DNA of 64,000 nucleotides from Endozoicomonas sp. ISHI1 (GCF_024606225.1 NZ_JAGRPU010000019.1:1-64000); one strand, 5' to 3'. Positions 46,891 to 56,153 are shown, numbered from the stretch's first letter. Notes: generated from the sequence alone by a model not told the origin. Numbers and translations are program-made.

Positions 46891-47742
46891 ATGAAAACAC
46901 TTCATACCATCGCTGAAATCCAGACTGAGATAGCAGCCTGCAGAGCTGAAGCGAAAACCGTCGGTTTCGTGCCAACCATGGGTAATCTGCATGGCGGTCA
47001 TCTGACTTTGGTCGAAAAAGCCCAGGAACTCTGCGATGTGGTCGTTGTCAGCATTTATGTTAACCCACTGCAGTTTGGCCCAAATGAAGACTATGACTCT
47101 TATCCTCGTACTATGGAGCAGGATCAGCAGCTGCTGATCGAGCAGGGAGTAGACCTGCTCTACACCGCCCAGACGACAGAAATTTATCCTGAAGGCAGCG
47201 AACACCACACCCACGTCACTGTCGAAGAGCTTGATGGCATGCACTGTGGTAAGAGCCGTCCGGGCTTTTTCACTGGCATAGCGACTGTGGTCAGCAAACT
47301 GTTTAATATTGTTCGCCCCGATGTGGCTGTATTCGGGGAAAAAGACTTTCAGCAGCTGGCAATTATTCGCAAAATGGTCAAAGACTTGTGCATACCTGTT
47401 GAGATTGTTGGTGCACCTATTGCCCGCGAAGATACCGGACTGGCTATGAGTTCCCGTAACGGTTATCTGACGCAGAAAGAACGTGAAGAGATAGCTCCTA
47501 CACTTTATCGCTGCCTGCAATCTGCCCGTGAGGCTATTCAGGCAGGTGAGCGTGATTATGATCTGCTGCGCCGTGACGCTTTTGCAACAATGGCCCAGGC
47601 TGGATTCAAGCCGGACTTTTTCAACATCAGCAGTACTGCCACTCTTCTGCCAGCGGGCCCTGAAGATCAGCAGCTAGTCATTCTTGCAGCCGGTTACCTG
47701 GGCAAAGCCCGACTGATTGATAACATTACTATCAATTTGTAA
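46891..47742 (+). CDS. panC: Pantothenate synthetase
   Basis: It joins pantoate and beta-alanine using ATP. ATG 46891 gives 283 residues, the normal length, beginning MKTLHTIAEIQ; the 32 extra codons open upstream are not family-like. Motifs: VPTMGNLHGGHL (ATP-binding HxGH type), FGPNEDYDSYPR, FGEKDFQQL and MSSRNGYL. panD, which often follows, is absent; pgi comes next. Confidence 0.97.
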   Translation: MKTLHTIAEIQTEIAACRAEAKTVGFVPTMGNLHGGHLTLVEKAQELCDVVVVSIYVNPLQFGPNEDYDSYPRTMEQDQQLLIEQGVDLLYTAQTTEIYPEGSEHHTHVTVEELDGMHCGKSRPGFFTGIATVVSKLFNIVRPDVAVFGEKDFQQLAIIRKMVKDLCIPVEIVGAPIAREDTGLAMSSRNGYLTQKEREEIAPTLYRCLQSAREAIQAGERDYDLLRRDAFATMAQAGFKPDFFNISSTATLLPAGPEDQQLVILAAGYLGKARLIDNITINL

Positions 47743-47815
47743 TGACCCGAATACTGCCGACTGTTGTGCACAACCCCGGCAGTATTTACTCACCCTCCAG
47801 AGGTTGAATTGCATC

Positions 47816-49459
47816 ATGACCCCTCTTAAACATCTTTCCTCATCTTCATCACTGGAAACCCTGAAACAAAAAATGGCAGGGACTCACCTGCGAGAACTGT
47901 TTTCGGCTGACAAGGATCGATTTGAACGCTACAGCCTGGAAGCAGCTGGCCTGTTTCTGGATTACTCCAAGAACCTGATTGACGATGACGTAATGTCTTC
48001 CCTGATGAAGATGGCTGAAGAGGCCAGACTGCCAGAAGCGATTCAGGCCATGTTTCGGGGTGAGAAAATCAATAACACCGAGAAGCGTGCCGTTCTGCAC
48101 ACAGCCCTGCGTAGCTTTGGCACAAACCCGGTTCTGGTAGACGGCGAAGATGTAATGCCCAAAATTCGTGATAGCCACGAGCGCATGAAAGGCATTACTG
48201 ACTCAGTCCATTCCGGCGAGTGGCAAGGTTTTACCGGCAAATCCATCAAACACATTGTTAACATTGGTATTGGCGGCTCCTATCTGGGTTTGAAGACAGC
48301 CATCAATGCCCTGACGCCCTTCCACGTTGATGGGCTCGAACATCACTATGTAGCTAATATTGATCCGAACGAAATTTCCGAGGTTTTCTGCAAAATTGAT
48401 CCGGAAACGACCCTGTTTATCGTGGCTTCAAAATCCTTTGGCACACTGGAAACTTTGCAGAATGCTCAGGCTGCCCGTGCCTGGATGTTGGCAAAAGGTT
48501 GTGCTGAGTCCGACATTCGCAAACACTTTGTGGCTATTTCTACCAACCTCAAAGCCATTGACGAGTTTGGTATCGCCCAGGAAAACACCTTGCCACTGTG
48601 GGACTGGGTCGGTGGCCGTTACTCTCTGTGGTCCACCATTGGACTCATGATCAGTCTGGTAGTGGGCTTTGAGAACTTCCGGAAACTGCTGAAAGGCGCC
48701 TGGGAGATGGATAAGCACTTTGCCCAAGCGCCTCTGGAAAAAAACATGCCGGTTATCCTGGGTATGCTGGGTGTCTGGTATCAGAACTACTTTGGCTCAG
48801 AGTCCCAGGCCGTCATTTCCTATGATTTCTTCCTGCGTGACCTCCCGGGCCATTTGCAGCAAATGGATATGGAAAGTAACGGCAAGCAGACCCGAAAGGA
48901 CGGCAGCAAGGTCGATTACCAGACAGGTGCCGTTATCTGGGGTGGCACAGGCACCAACGACCAGCACGCCTATCACCAGCTGCTTCATCAGGGTACACGA
49001 CTGATTCCTGTCGACTTCATTGCCCCGGCTAACAGCCATAATCCACTGGGAGAACAGCATCCTTGGCTATTCGCCAACGCTCTGGCCCAAAGTCAGGCCA
49101 TGATGCAGGGTAAGCATCTGGATGAAGTCCGTGACGAGTTAACAAAGGCGGGCATGAGCAGTGCCGATGTTGATGTTCTGGCACCTCACAAGGTGATTCC
49201 CGGCAACCGTCCCAACAATATGATTGTGCCTGAGAAAATCACTCCGGAAGTCGTGGGTGCCCTGGTGGCACTCTATGAACAGAAAGTCTTTGTTCAGGGA
49301 ACCCTCTGGCAGATCAACTCTTTTGATCAATGGGGCGTAGAACTGGGTAAGATTCTGGGCAACCGGGTTTATGACCGCCTGAAAGAGAGCGGTATGACTT
49401 CCGATCAGGACAGCTCCACCAATGGACTGGTTAATCGTTTTAAGCGTTTTAATGCCTGA
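47816..49459 (+). CDS. pgi: Glucose-6-phosphate isomerase
   Basis: It interconverts glucose-6-phosphate and fructose-6-phosphate. ATG 47816 gives 547 residues, the usual size; the frame open from 47717 overlaps panC. Signatures include NIGIGGSYLG, ASKSFGTLETLQN, WDWVGGRYSLWS and the second Pgi signature near EQKVFVQGTLWQINSFDQWG. It sits downstream of panBC as in Pseudomonas. Confidence 0.98.
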   Translation: MTPLKHLSSSSSLETLKQKMAGTHLRELFSADKDRFERYSLEAAGLFLDYSKNLIDDDVMSSLMKMAEEARLPEAIQAMFRGEKINNTEKRAVLHTALRSFGTNPVLVDGEDVMPKIRDSHERMKGITDSVHSGEWQGFTGKSIKHIVNIGIGGSYLGLKTAINALTPFHVDGLEHHYVANIDPNEISEVFCKIDPETTLFIVASKSFGTLETLQNAQAARAWMLAKGCAESDIRKHFVAISTNLKAIDEFGIAQENTLPLWDWVGGRYSLWSTIGLMISLVVGFENFRKLLKGAWEMDKHFAQAPLEKNMPVILGMLGVWYQNYFGSESQAVISYDFFLRDLPGHLQQMDMESNGKQTRKDGSKVDYQTGAVIWGGTGTNDQHAYHQLLHQGTRLIPVDFIAPANSHNPLGEQHPWLFANALAQSQAMMQGKHLDEVRDELTKAGMSSADVDVLAPHKVIPGNRPNNMIVPEKITPEVVGALVALYEQKVFVQGTLWQINSFDQWGVELGKILGNRVYDRLKESGMTSDQDSSTNGLVNRFKRFNA

Positions 49460-49490
49460 TTAACACTGATTGATATCCTCCCTGTCCTTA

Positions 49491-49596
49491 AGAGGCTGTC
49501 GCAAAAGGTTGGTTACTCTCCCGTCATTCCCGCCTTCGCGGGAATGACGACCTCAGAAGCGTGGGAACGAATTGTTGGAGTTTTGCGACACCCTCT
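49491..49596. mobile_element. Small MITE-like element with GAGGSTGTCGCAAAA inverted ends
   Basis: About 106 bp bounded by GAGGCTGTCGCAAAA (49492-49506) and the inverted TTTTGCGACACCCTC (49581-49595). Inside is a perfect 12-bp palindrome arm pair, CGTCATTCCCGC (49522-49533) and GCGGGAATGACG (49538-49549), a repeat type widespread in proteobacteria. It has no coding capacity. It lies just after pgi and may act as its terminator. Confidence 0.7.
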
Positions 49597-49808
49597 CAAA
49601 GTACGGGGTTTTACGCTTATTCGATAACAGGAACCAGACTCTATTACCGGGAACAAAGAGTTATCGTAACTAACTAATCGGTTAGTGACATTTTAACGAC
49701 AAATACTTAACTTAAGAAAAAACCAAAATTACAACTATTTGCAAAGCATGGAAGCGGTGAGTTGATTCTAATCTAATCAATCAATTTCAAACTAATGGAG
49801 AAAATACT
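49597..49808 (+). promoter_or_regulatory. Serpin upstream region with a possible operator palindrome
   Basis: ACTAAT-CG-GTTAGT at 49673-49686 is an imperfect palindrome of the size bound by TetR-type repressors; no regulator gene is adjacent. AT-rich sequence follows. GGAGA lies 7 nt before the serpin ATG. Confidence 0.3.
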
Positions 49809-51065
49809 ATGGAACCTGTTAGACATTCAATCAACTCGATGAATTTTACATCGCAGCCATTAAATCTGTCGGGTACATCCTATGGGGTTACTTCACAGGC
49901 TTCTGATATTGTTAAAAAACTGATGGATAAAGTATCATTCGGAATCCTTGGCACTCAGGGCGTAAAGGACGACAAAAGCAAGGTAGTGTCTGCTACCAGC
50001 CTGGCTCCGGTTCTGGGTATGCTTCTGGCGTGTATGGATGATAAAGAGAGGAAAGCATTGGTTCTGGGAATCCCTGCAGATTCCTTGACGGATGAGCTGG
50101 AGATTGAAATCCATAAAAAACTCGGTGAATTCAGCGTAAAACACGCTTATGGTGAGCATCCGGATGAAGAACAGGCAATCTCTTGCGCTAACTTATTAGC
50201 TTTTGCCAATACCCTCAATAATGAGCAGCTTAATGAAATACTGTCTGAATGTTATCAAACCGAAAAGCTGGATTGTCAAGGCCATTGGCTGGCCGATGTC
50301 ACAGATGCTTACGTCAATGAGAAAACCCGGGGAAAAATTAAATCGTTGTTTGGTGGTCTTTCTCAAGGAGAACGAGACAGAATTACAGCGGTTATAGCGA
50401 ATGTGATGGAGTTCCGGGGTATCTGGGAGCACGAAATGCCTAAACACAGAACGGTCCCCGGCAGATTTCTTTGCGCAAATGGAAGCATTATTAAAAACGT
50501 CATTATGATGTGTTCAACTGAAATACTTCAATTTGTTCATAACAAAGATTTTGGTGCCATTGGCAAAAAATTCCGGTCTGCGAATGGTGAAGATCTTAAA
50601 TTAGTCGCAATAACACCAGCTGATTCAGAAAATCCGACGGCGATCGACAAACTTGATTATGAAACAATTGACCATCTGATTGAAAGATTAAACTATCGTG
50701 AAGTGAAGCTGGATCTAAAGCTGCCCAAAATAAAAATGACGGATAGTTGTGATACCCACTTACTCGACAAAATTTCTCAGACATTTGGAACCGACATAAT
50801 AAAGGCTGAAGATTTATCAAGATTAGGCAAACCGGGAGGTCAGCAGCTGGAAATACTTCAGAAGGTCTCTTTATCTGTTGATGAAGAAGGCGCTCATGGT
50901 ACAGTTGCCACTGCCGCAACAAGAAGGCTAAGGGGCATGTCCAAAGGGTGTTACTTTCACTTTGACTGCCCTGGCTACATTGCTATTGTGGACAGACAAG
51001 GTAATCGCTTGCTTGAGATGATGATAAAGGATGGCAGCTTTTTTGAGTTTCAAGGTGAACCTTAA
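49809..51065 (+). CDS. Serpin-family protease inhibitor
   Basis: A 418-residue serpin. The breach/shutter motif NVMEFRGIWEHEM corresponds to the conserved NAxxFKGxWxxxF, and the C-terminal part QKVSLSVDEEGAHGTVATAA is the serpin hinge and reactive-centre loop (about residues 354-378), followed by FHFDCPGYIAIVD and a final strand. The hinge keeps the small residues needed for loop insertion, so an inhibitory serpin is likely. By alignment, P1 falls near the Arg of TRRLRG, which would suit trypsin-like targets; this is inference. There is no signal peptide. Bacterial serpins are sporadic and often host-related. Followed by the exonuclease gene 166 bp later. Confidence 0.87.
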   Translation: MEPVRHSINSMNFTSQPLNLSGTSYGVTSQASDIVKKLMDKVSFGILGTQGVKDDKSKVVSATSLAPVLGMLLACMDDKERKALVLGIPADSLTDELEIEIHKKLGEFSVKHAYGEHPDEEQAISCANLLAFANTLNNEQLNEILSECYQTEKLDCQGHWLADVTDAYVNEKTRGKIKSLFGGLSQGERDRITAVIANVMEFRGIWEHEMPKHRTVPGRFLCANGSIIKNVIMMCSTEILQFVHNKDFGAIGKKFRSANGEDLKLVAITPADSENPTAIDKLDYETIDHLIERLNYREVKLDLKLPKIKMTDSCDTHLLDKISQTFGTDIIKAEDLSRLGKPGGQQLEILQKVSLSVDEEGAHGTVATAATRRLRGMSKGCYFHFDCPGYIAIVDRQGNRLLEMMIKDGSFFEFQGEP

Positions 51066-51231
51066 AGACAAAAACAGAAGGCCATTGAATGTCTTGCCAT
51101 CCGGCAGGAGCTTGCTCTGGCGAGCAAGTCAACACTCCTCCCCGCACTGGATGTACAGGGTATCCAGTTGAGGAAAAAAATGAAATTCGAGAACGGATTT
51201 CAATTAAAACGAATTAAGGAGTTCTTTATGT

Positions 51232-52140
51232 ATGGATATACCAAAGACTGGCATTGGTCACGTTGGAACGACTTACACCCTTACACAAGATAATAGTGAT
51301 GGGGATTCTTCGGGCTCCGGTGTTGAGGCCGTTTATCCTCAGCCAAAATTGACAGCACAACAATATAACCAGGCATCTGCTACTTTCATCGCAGATCGCA
51401 TTGTTAATACGTCTTCTGAGACAGATGACGCTAATCACAGGGGTTGTGAGAATAGTTCCAAAGTACAGAAAAGGCCACTAACTGATGACTCAGACATAGA
51501 ATCTCAACGTTGCAAGGTGATTAAAAGTGCTGACACGATTATCTCTAAAGAACTCGCTCATAATCGCCATAAATATGCACGGCTTGCAAGGCAGTGGCTG
51601 AGTTATGACCCCATCTACCTCGACACTGAAACCACTGGCCTGAATAAGAACGCCGAAGTTGTAGAGATCAGCATAATTGACAGTTCCGGAAAGATACTAC
51701 TGGACACCCTGGTAAAACCTGCAAAACCAATCCCCCGGGAAGCCATTGATATTCATGGCATCACTAATGAAATGGTAGAGAATGCCCCTGCATGGGCCGA
51801 AATCCATGACGACTTCCTTAAAGTTATAAAAGACAGAACACTGTTAATGTATAACGCTGACTACGACAAGAGAGTTATCCTGCAAAGCTCTGGCCTTGAT
51901 CGTTTCGACTCTCAGTGCTCAAGGATAGGGTGCGTTATGAAACTTTTCGCTGCCTACTACGGCCAATGGAATCACTACCAGGAAGATTGGCAGTATCAGA
52001 AACTAACTGCAGCAGCAGACTATATGGGAGTGAAAGTTGAGGGGCAGGCTCATAGGACCCTGGCAGACTGCCGTATGACACTAGGCATATTGAAAACCAT
52101 GGCCGCAACCACTGAACCTGTTGACATCCCCCCGCGCTAA
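51232..52140 (+). CDS. DnaQ-like (DEDDh) 3'-5' exonuclease with a disordered N-terminal extension
   Basis: Residues from about 125 hold an exonuclease domain of the DnaQ/RNase T type: ExoI YLDTETTGL (catalytic Asp and Glu), HGITNEMV, ExoII YNADYDKRVI, and ExoIII AHRTLADCRMT with the His and Asp of the DEDDh class. The first ~120 residues are polar and unordered, with a KRP/RCK-rich patch. ATG 51232 lies 9 nt after AAGGAG; an overlapping ATG at 51228 opens only 21 codons. The substrate is unknown; it is not the polymerase epsilon subunit by length or context. Confidence 0.85.
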   Translation: MDIPKTGIGHVGTTYTLTQDNSDGDSSGSGVEAVYPQPKLTAQQYNQASATFIADRIVNTSSETDDANHRGCENSSKVQKRPLTDDSDIESQRCKVIKSADTIISKELAHNRHKYARLARQWLSYDPIYLDTETTGLNKNAEVVEISIIDSSGKILLDTLVKPAKPIPREAIDIHGITNEMVENAPAWAEIHDDFLKVIKDRTLLMYNADYDKRVILQSSGLDRFDSQCSRIGCVMKLFAAYYGQWNHYQEDWQYQKLTAAADYMGVKVEGQAHRTLADCRMTLGILKTMAATTEPVDIPPR

Positions 52141-52157
52141 AGAGGGTGTCGCAAAAC
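52141..52157 (+). repeat. Single end of the GAGGGTGTCGCAAAA element
   Basis: AGAGGGTGTCGCAAAA directly follows the exonuclease stop codon. No inverted partner was found nearby, so this is a solo or truncated copy of the ends seen at 19793 and 49492. Confidence 0.55.
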
Positions 52158-52403
52158 CTCGCAAAATCCGGTCATCTGAGATAAAGCATTTTTACCGGCC
52201 ACCTCATGACAACAAGACGGCAAATTTCGCTCCAACAGCCCCTCCATGGTCTGAGTCGCTCGCAGTCCACACCAGCCTTTGAAAGGATAAGCAGACAGCT
52301 CAATAGAGATCGTGCATGGGGGGGCTCGGGCCTGGCGCCTGATTCCCAGTCATTCAAACGTAACATTTGTCGTGTAGTCTTTCCTGACACTCAAGGGAGA
52401 ACT

Positions 52404-53252
52404 ATGCACAGGAATACCCTTTTTCGTGCGACTCAATGGAGCTTCTTCGTTGCCTCATTGTTATCAGGCACATTACTTCTGCTACCCTTTTCTGTTTTGC
52501 AGACAGACCGAATCAATCTCAACCAGCTGAGCTGTCAGGTTGATGTATCTAAAGGTGACAAGACATTTCGCATTTATACCCCTTCAGATTGGCAAGCAGA
52601 AGCTATGGCGGCTTTATTCTGTGAATCGGTGTTAACGGGAAGCGACTACGCTCGGGTTGAATTATCTTGGAAGCCCAGGGAGCATCTTACGCCTGATGAT
52701 CTCTTATCCCAACATTTTGATCTCCTATTCAGCCGACCTCGAGTACTCAATGGTCTGGCTCCGGACACGCAGTCTCTCTATCAAGAGACCTTAGTGCTGC
52801 CAGCCTACACCATCTATCTGTACGGCCACATACCCATTTATCAACTATCTTCAGCAACACTATATAAACGCAATATTGGATTACTGGACGATAAGCGAAG
52901 CCAGTCAGGTTTTCTCGTACCTGAAATCGAGCTCAAAAAACGCGGCGTTGTCCTTAATGATAGTGAAACAAAGTGGTTCAATCATCGAGCCGATCTGGTT
53001 GAAGCATTTGTCAAAAACCAAGTCGATTTTATTCCCGCTATCGGTATTGAGCCTGAACTGACCGACTGGCCACCTGAGCAGCGTTTTGAACTGAAAACCA
53101 TTCCTTCTGCGGGAAGCTGGTACCTGTCCAGAGCATTGAGTCAAGCACTTAGATGTGAAGCCAGTCAATCTTTACTCGAGAGGCACCAACAGTCTCCTGT
53201 CATGGGTAATCTGCTAATCAAAACTACTATGGCAACGGATGCCTGCTCATAG
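52404..53252 (+). CDS. Exported protein resembling a periplasmic solute-binding domain
   Basis: A 282-residue protein with an N-terminal signal or anchor (TQWSFFVASLLSGTLLLLPF). I chose ATG 52404 because AGGGAG precedes it; the frame is open to 52206, but that part looks like leftover DNA next to the repeat end. The body (DVSKGDKTFRIYTPSDW, FDLLFSRPRV, LPAYTIYLYGH, FIPAIGIEPEL) has the rhythm of a two-lobed solute-binding fold, but no family is recognised with confidence. It overlaps or abuts the next gene, so the two are probably one unit. Confidence 0.6.
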   Translation: MHRNTLFRATQWSFFVASLLSGTLLLLPFSVLQTDRINLNQLSCQVDVSKGDKTFRIYTPSDWQAEAMAALFCESVLTGSDYARVELSWKPREHLTPDDLLSQHFDLLFSRPRVLNGLAPDTQSLYQETLVLPAYTIYLYGHIPIYQLSSATLYKRNIGLLDDKRSQSGFLVPEIELKKRGVVLNDSETKWFNHRADLVEAFVKNQVDFIPAIGIEPELTDWPPEQRFELKTIPSAGSWYLSRALSQALRCEASQSLLERHQQSPVMGNLLIKTTMATDACS

Positions 53253-54303
53253 CAGCACACTATTTACGACTATGAACACCTATCACGCCACGCCAAATCA
53301 ATACCGCTCATGTGCACTGTCACTGGTCATCACCTGCCTGATATTCACATTGCTATGCCATGCTAACGAGCTAGCACTTAATTATGTCATACAGTCTGCT
53401 CTTGAAGAGTATTTACCCGACGCACTCAACGCCGCCCTGGTAAATAGTTACGATAAGGAGGAACTTTTAAAACGCAGTGCAATGACATTGAAAGCATGGA
53501 TAGAGAGCGCAAATATAATATCGCTGGCCAATATCTCGATGTTCAGTGATATTGAGGTTTTAGAGATATCTCTAACTCCAAAATCCTCACCACAAGACTC
53601 AGATTTATCATTCTATTTAAATAAGCAGGCCTTTAGTCTGGATTGGCAGATTTCTGTCGTTCATTCTGAGATAGCCCTGTTGCTGATGGCAACGCTTAGT
53701 GCTCTTGCAGGGCTCGTTTTCTATCTCCAATTGCACCGAACAGGCAGACCGGCCCAGATAAAATCGGCAACCAATGCAGTACCAGAGAATAAACCTATTA
53801 GCTCAGAGCACGAAATAACAGCAGATAGTAGTGAGGTGAGTGGCGTGCTTACGAAAAACACTGAGCCGGCATCACCTCATGTTTCTTCTGTGACTAAAGC
53901 CGCGCTCAACCTTTCCAAACACACTGTCAGTATTGGTGACAATACTCTCGAAATGTCTAAGACCCCATTTTTCTATTACTACTGGTACGCCAAGCGTAGC
54001 CTGGATGGCCTGCCTGCTTATATCAATCCTTGCAGTACCAGACCCGATACAGATAAAGGACACGAGTTAGCACAGATCATGCGTTCTTACAGGGGGCATG
54101 CGCGAGCAATCAATGAACTAGAGCAACACGGTCTGAAAGCCAGAACGCTTGATCAAAACCGGAACAAAATTAAAGAAGAAATGAGGGCGCACTTTGGCGA
54201 CTTGGCCCAAGCGTACTTGTTCGTAAAAAGCAGAGACCAAAAAACCGGGCGCTATCAACACGCACTCATGGATGATAATTTTTTAATAAAAACAATCAGT
54301 TAA
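53239..54303 (+). CDS. Bitopic membrane protein with a possible C-terminal winged-helix domain
   Basis: 354 residues from ATG 53239 (overlapping the previous gene by 14 bp; ATG 53272 is an alternative). Two hydrophobic segments, LSLVITCLIFTLLC near 30-45 and IALLLMATLSALAGLVFYL near 148-166, enclose a ~100-residue periplasmic loop. A low-complexity linker then leads to a cytoplasmic C-terminal domain (HTVSIGDNTLEMSKTPFFYY to the end) that loosely resembles a winged helix of the OmpR/ToxR type. Together with the upstream exported protein it could form a sensor pair. Both function and fold are tentative. Confidence 0.55.
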   Translation: MPAHSSTLFTTMNTYHATPNQYRSCALSLVITCLIFTLLCHANELALNYVIQSALEEYLPDALNAALVNSYDKEELLKRSAMTLKAWIESANIISLANISMFSDIEVLEISLTPKSSPQDSDLSFYLNKQAFSLDWQISVVHSEIALLLMATLSALAGLVFYLQLHRTGRPAQIKSATNAVPENKPISSEHEITADSSEVSGVLTKNTEPASPHVSSVTKAALNLSKHTVSIGDNTLEMSKTPFFYYYWYAKRSLDGLPAYINPCSTRPDTDKGHELAQIMRSYRGHARAINELEQHGLKARTLDQNRNKIKEEMRAHFGDLAQAYLFVKSRDQKTGRYQHALMDDNFLIKTIS

Positions 54304-54406
54304 ATTTAAAGATATCTCTAAAAGCTTAGAAAGCTTGTTTTAACATAACCGTCATCAATCCCTTCTAGCTTGGTTATCAACTTTCAAGCACACAAAGGGA
54401 TAAACT

Positions 54407-55408
54407 ATGAACACCAGATTTGCTGCGTTGGCATTGGCCATCGGTTTAGGGGTTAGTGCCCAAGCAAACGCAATGAATATTCTTTTGACCAACGATGACA
54501 GCTGGTCGACAACCAATATTCAGACGCTACATGCTGCTCTCAAGGCGGCAGGTCATGACGTCATCATGTCGGCACCATGCACGGGGCAAAGTGGTAAAGG
54601 TGGTGCTGTCCACTTTATGAAGTCGGTCTCGGTTGATCGCACGCAAATCGATAAAGACCAGGTCTGTGTCGGTGACACAGACACTAGCGTTGCATTTGAA
54701 GACTATGTCGAAGGTACGCCGGCCATGGCTGCGCTTTACGGTATTGATGTGTATGCTAACGAACGCTGGGGTAAACAGCCTGACCTCGTTATTTCCGGCC
54801 CCAATGAAGGCAACAATGTTGGCTTTTCAACCAACATGTCCGGCACCCTGGGGGCAACAAACGCAGCTATCGCACGTGGTATTCCTGCCATCGCCGTCAG
54901 CGCTTATGACGGTGAGGCAGACAAAGCGCCTCATGTTGCTAACATTGTCATAGAACTGCTTGATAAGCTGGTTCCCCAGACAAAAGATGGGGCACCAATA
55001 CTGCCAAAATTCACGGGCCTCAATGTCAACATTCCTGAAGATCCTGCCAATCACCGCGGTTTCAAACACACCCAAGTAGGCTGGAATGCGGGCCACGACA
55101 ACATGATCGTCAAGTTCACTGACGACTTGTCATCAAGTGACATGCTCATGGGTTATGTGGCAATCGAATTGATAGAAAATGATCCAAGCCTCACCATGGA
55201 TGAAGCCATGTCCATCGCCAAAGAAATGTATAAGGACAAAGCAGGTATCAGCATGGATTCTGACGCTGAGTACGCTGATCAGTCTGAAAACAGTGAGGGC
55301 ATTGCTGTCGGCCAGGGTTATGTCACCATCAGCGCTATTCAAGCCAATGTCCAAGGTTCTGTTGCCAAGTCTGAGTGGGTTCGCTACATGCTCAACGAAT
55401 TGTTTTAA
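54407..55408 (+). CDS. Exported SurE-like 5'/3'-nucleotidase (acid phosphatase type)
   Basis: A 333-residue protein with signal peptide MNTRFAALALAIGLGVSAQA, then the SurE metal-binding start MNILLTNDDSW (Asp30, Asp31) and the second motif VISGPNEGNNVG near residue 128. Classical SurE is a cytoplasmic survival nucleotidase of about 250 residues; this one is exported and longer, with an added C-terminal region. It probably hydrolyses nucleotides or other phosphate esters in the periplasm. The lipoprotein gene starts 9 bp after its stop, indicating an operon. Confidence 0.85.
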   Translation: MNTRFAALALAIGLGVSAQANAMNILLTNDDSWSTTNIQTLHAALKAAGHDVIMSAPCTGQSGKGGAVHFMKSVSVDRTQIDKDQVCVGDTDTSVAFEDYVEGTPAMAALYGIDVYANERWGKQPDLVISGPNEGNNVGFSTNMSGTLGATNAAIARGIPAIAVSAYDGEADKAPHVANIVIELLDKLVPQTKDGAPILPKFTGLNVNIPEDPANHRGFKHTQVGWNAGHDNMIVKFTDDLSSSDMLMGYVAIELIENDPSLTMDEAMSIAKEMYKDKAGISMDSDAEYADQSENSEGIAVGQGYVTISAIQANVQGSVAKSEWVRYMLNELF

Positions 55409-55417
55409 GGAGGCAGC

Positions 55418-56053
55418 ATGAAAAAGCTTTTACTGCTAAGTGCTGCCGCCACCGTTCTGGCAGGCTGTAACGATGGCACGGACGACAACTCGACTATGAG
55501 TCAGAGCGACTTTGTGTCCGAATATCAAGGTCAATATGTGGGCAGCCAGCTGGTCGACCAGGAGCCGGTACATCTCGGGCTCACTGTAAACGAAGGTGCA
55601 TTCTATCTCACTGTAACTGAAGCTGATGAGTCGTCTACCGTTTACACAGGTGACTATAACGAACAAACGAGTAGCCTGAGCTTCAATCAAGGTAATATTC
55701 AGTGTCAGCTCGGTGATGTATACCGTTGCGAGTTTGATGGAGACTCGTTTGAACTCAGAATGCACAGCCCGGATGACTGGATCGCAATTGAAAATGTGAG
55801 CGGCACATACAGTAATTCTGCTGGTGCCACCTTGACCATTGTTCAATCTGGAGAGCAGGTCTATTTTGAGCTGCCAGACTGCATGCAGTATGGACAAAAA
55901 ATGGGACCCAATGAAATCAAATTCGACGCTGGCTTCTGCTTTAATCAAGACGAAATAGCGATGATCGAGCCAGAAACTCTTGAGGCGACTGGTGACACAC
56001 TTAAGGTGACATCGACCAGTCCTTTGCTTGCGGGTTACTGGTTTAAAGGTTAG
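55418..56053 (+). CDS. Lipoprotein of unknown function
   Basis: A 211-residue lipoprotein precursor, MKKLLLLSAAATVLAGC with Cys17 as the lipidation site, preceded by AAGGAGG at good spacing. The mature part is acidic and beta-rich with a few cysteines. No family is recognised. Cotranscription with the SurE-like gene suggests a linked role in the cell envelope. Confidence 0.75.
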   Translation: MKKLLLLSAAATVLAGCNDGTDDNSTMSQSDFVSEYQGQYVGSQLVDQEPVHLGLTVNEGAFYLTVTEADESSTVYTGDYNEQTSSLSFNQGNIQCQLGDVYRCEFDGDSFELRMHSPDDWIAIENVSGTYSNSAGATLTIVQSGEQVYFELPDCMQYGQKMGPNEIKFDAGFCFNQDEIAMIEPETLEATGDTLKVTSTSPLLAGYWFKG

Positions 56054-56082
56054 ACGACATTTACCCGTCAACCACTTCAAAA

Positions 56083-56120
56083 AAAGCCGCCCATACAACC
56101 CTGTTTGGGCGGCTTTAATT
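56083..56120. terminator. Bidirectional terminator between the lipoprotein and coiled-coil genes
   Basis: AAAGCCGCCCA (56083-56093) pairs with TGGGCGGCTTT (56106-56116), 11 bp with a 12-nt loop, with A-rich and T-rich flanks. It serves the two convergent genes. Confidence 0.85.
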
Positions 56121-56153
56121 TTCGATGGCTTTTTGACCCAACAAGGCAACGCT

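Noticed and set aside
46882-47520. 212-codon minus-strand frame over panC
   Set aside because: Antisense to a confidently identified gene; no start context.
52206-52403. N-terminal 66-codon extension of the exported protein at 52404
   Set aside because: The extension follows a repeat end, is not signal-like, and ATG 52404 has a good ribosome-binding site and signal sequence.
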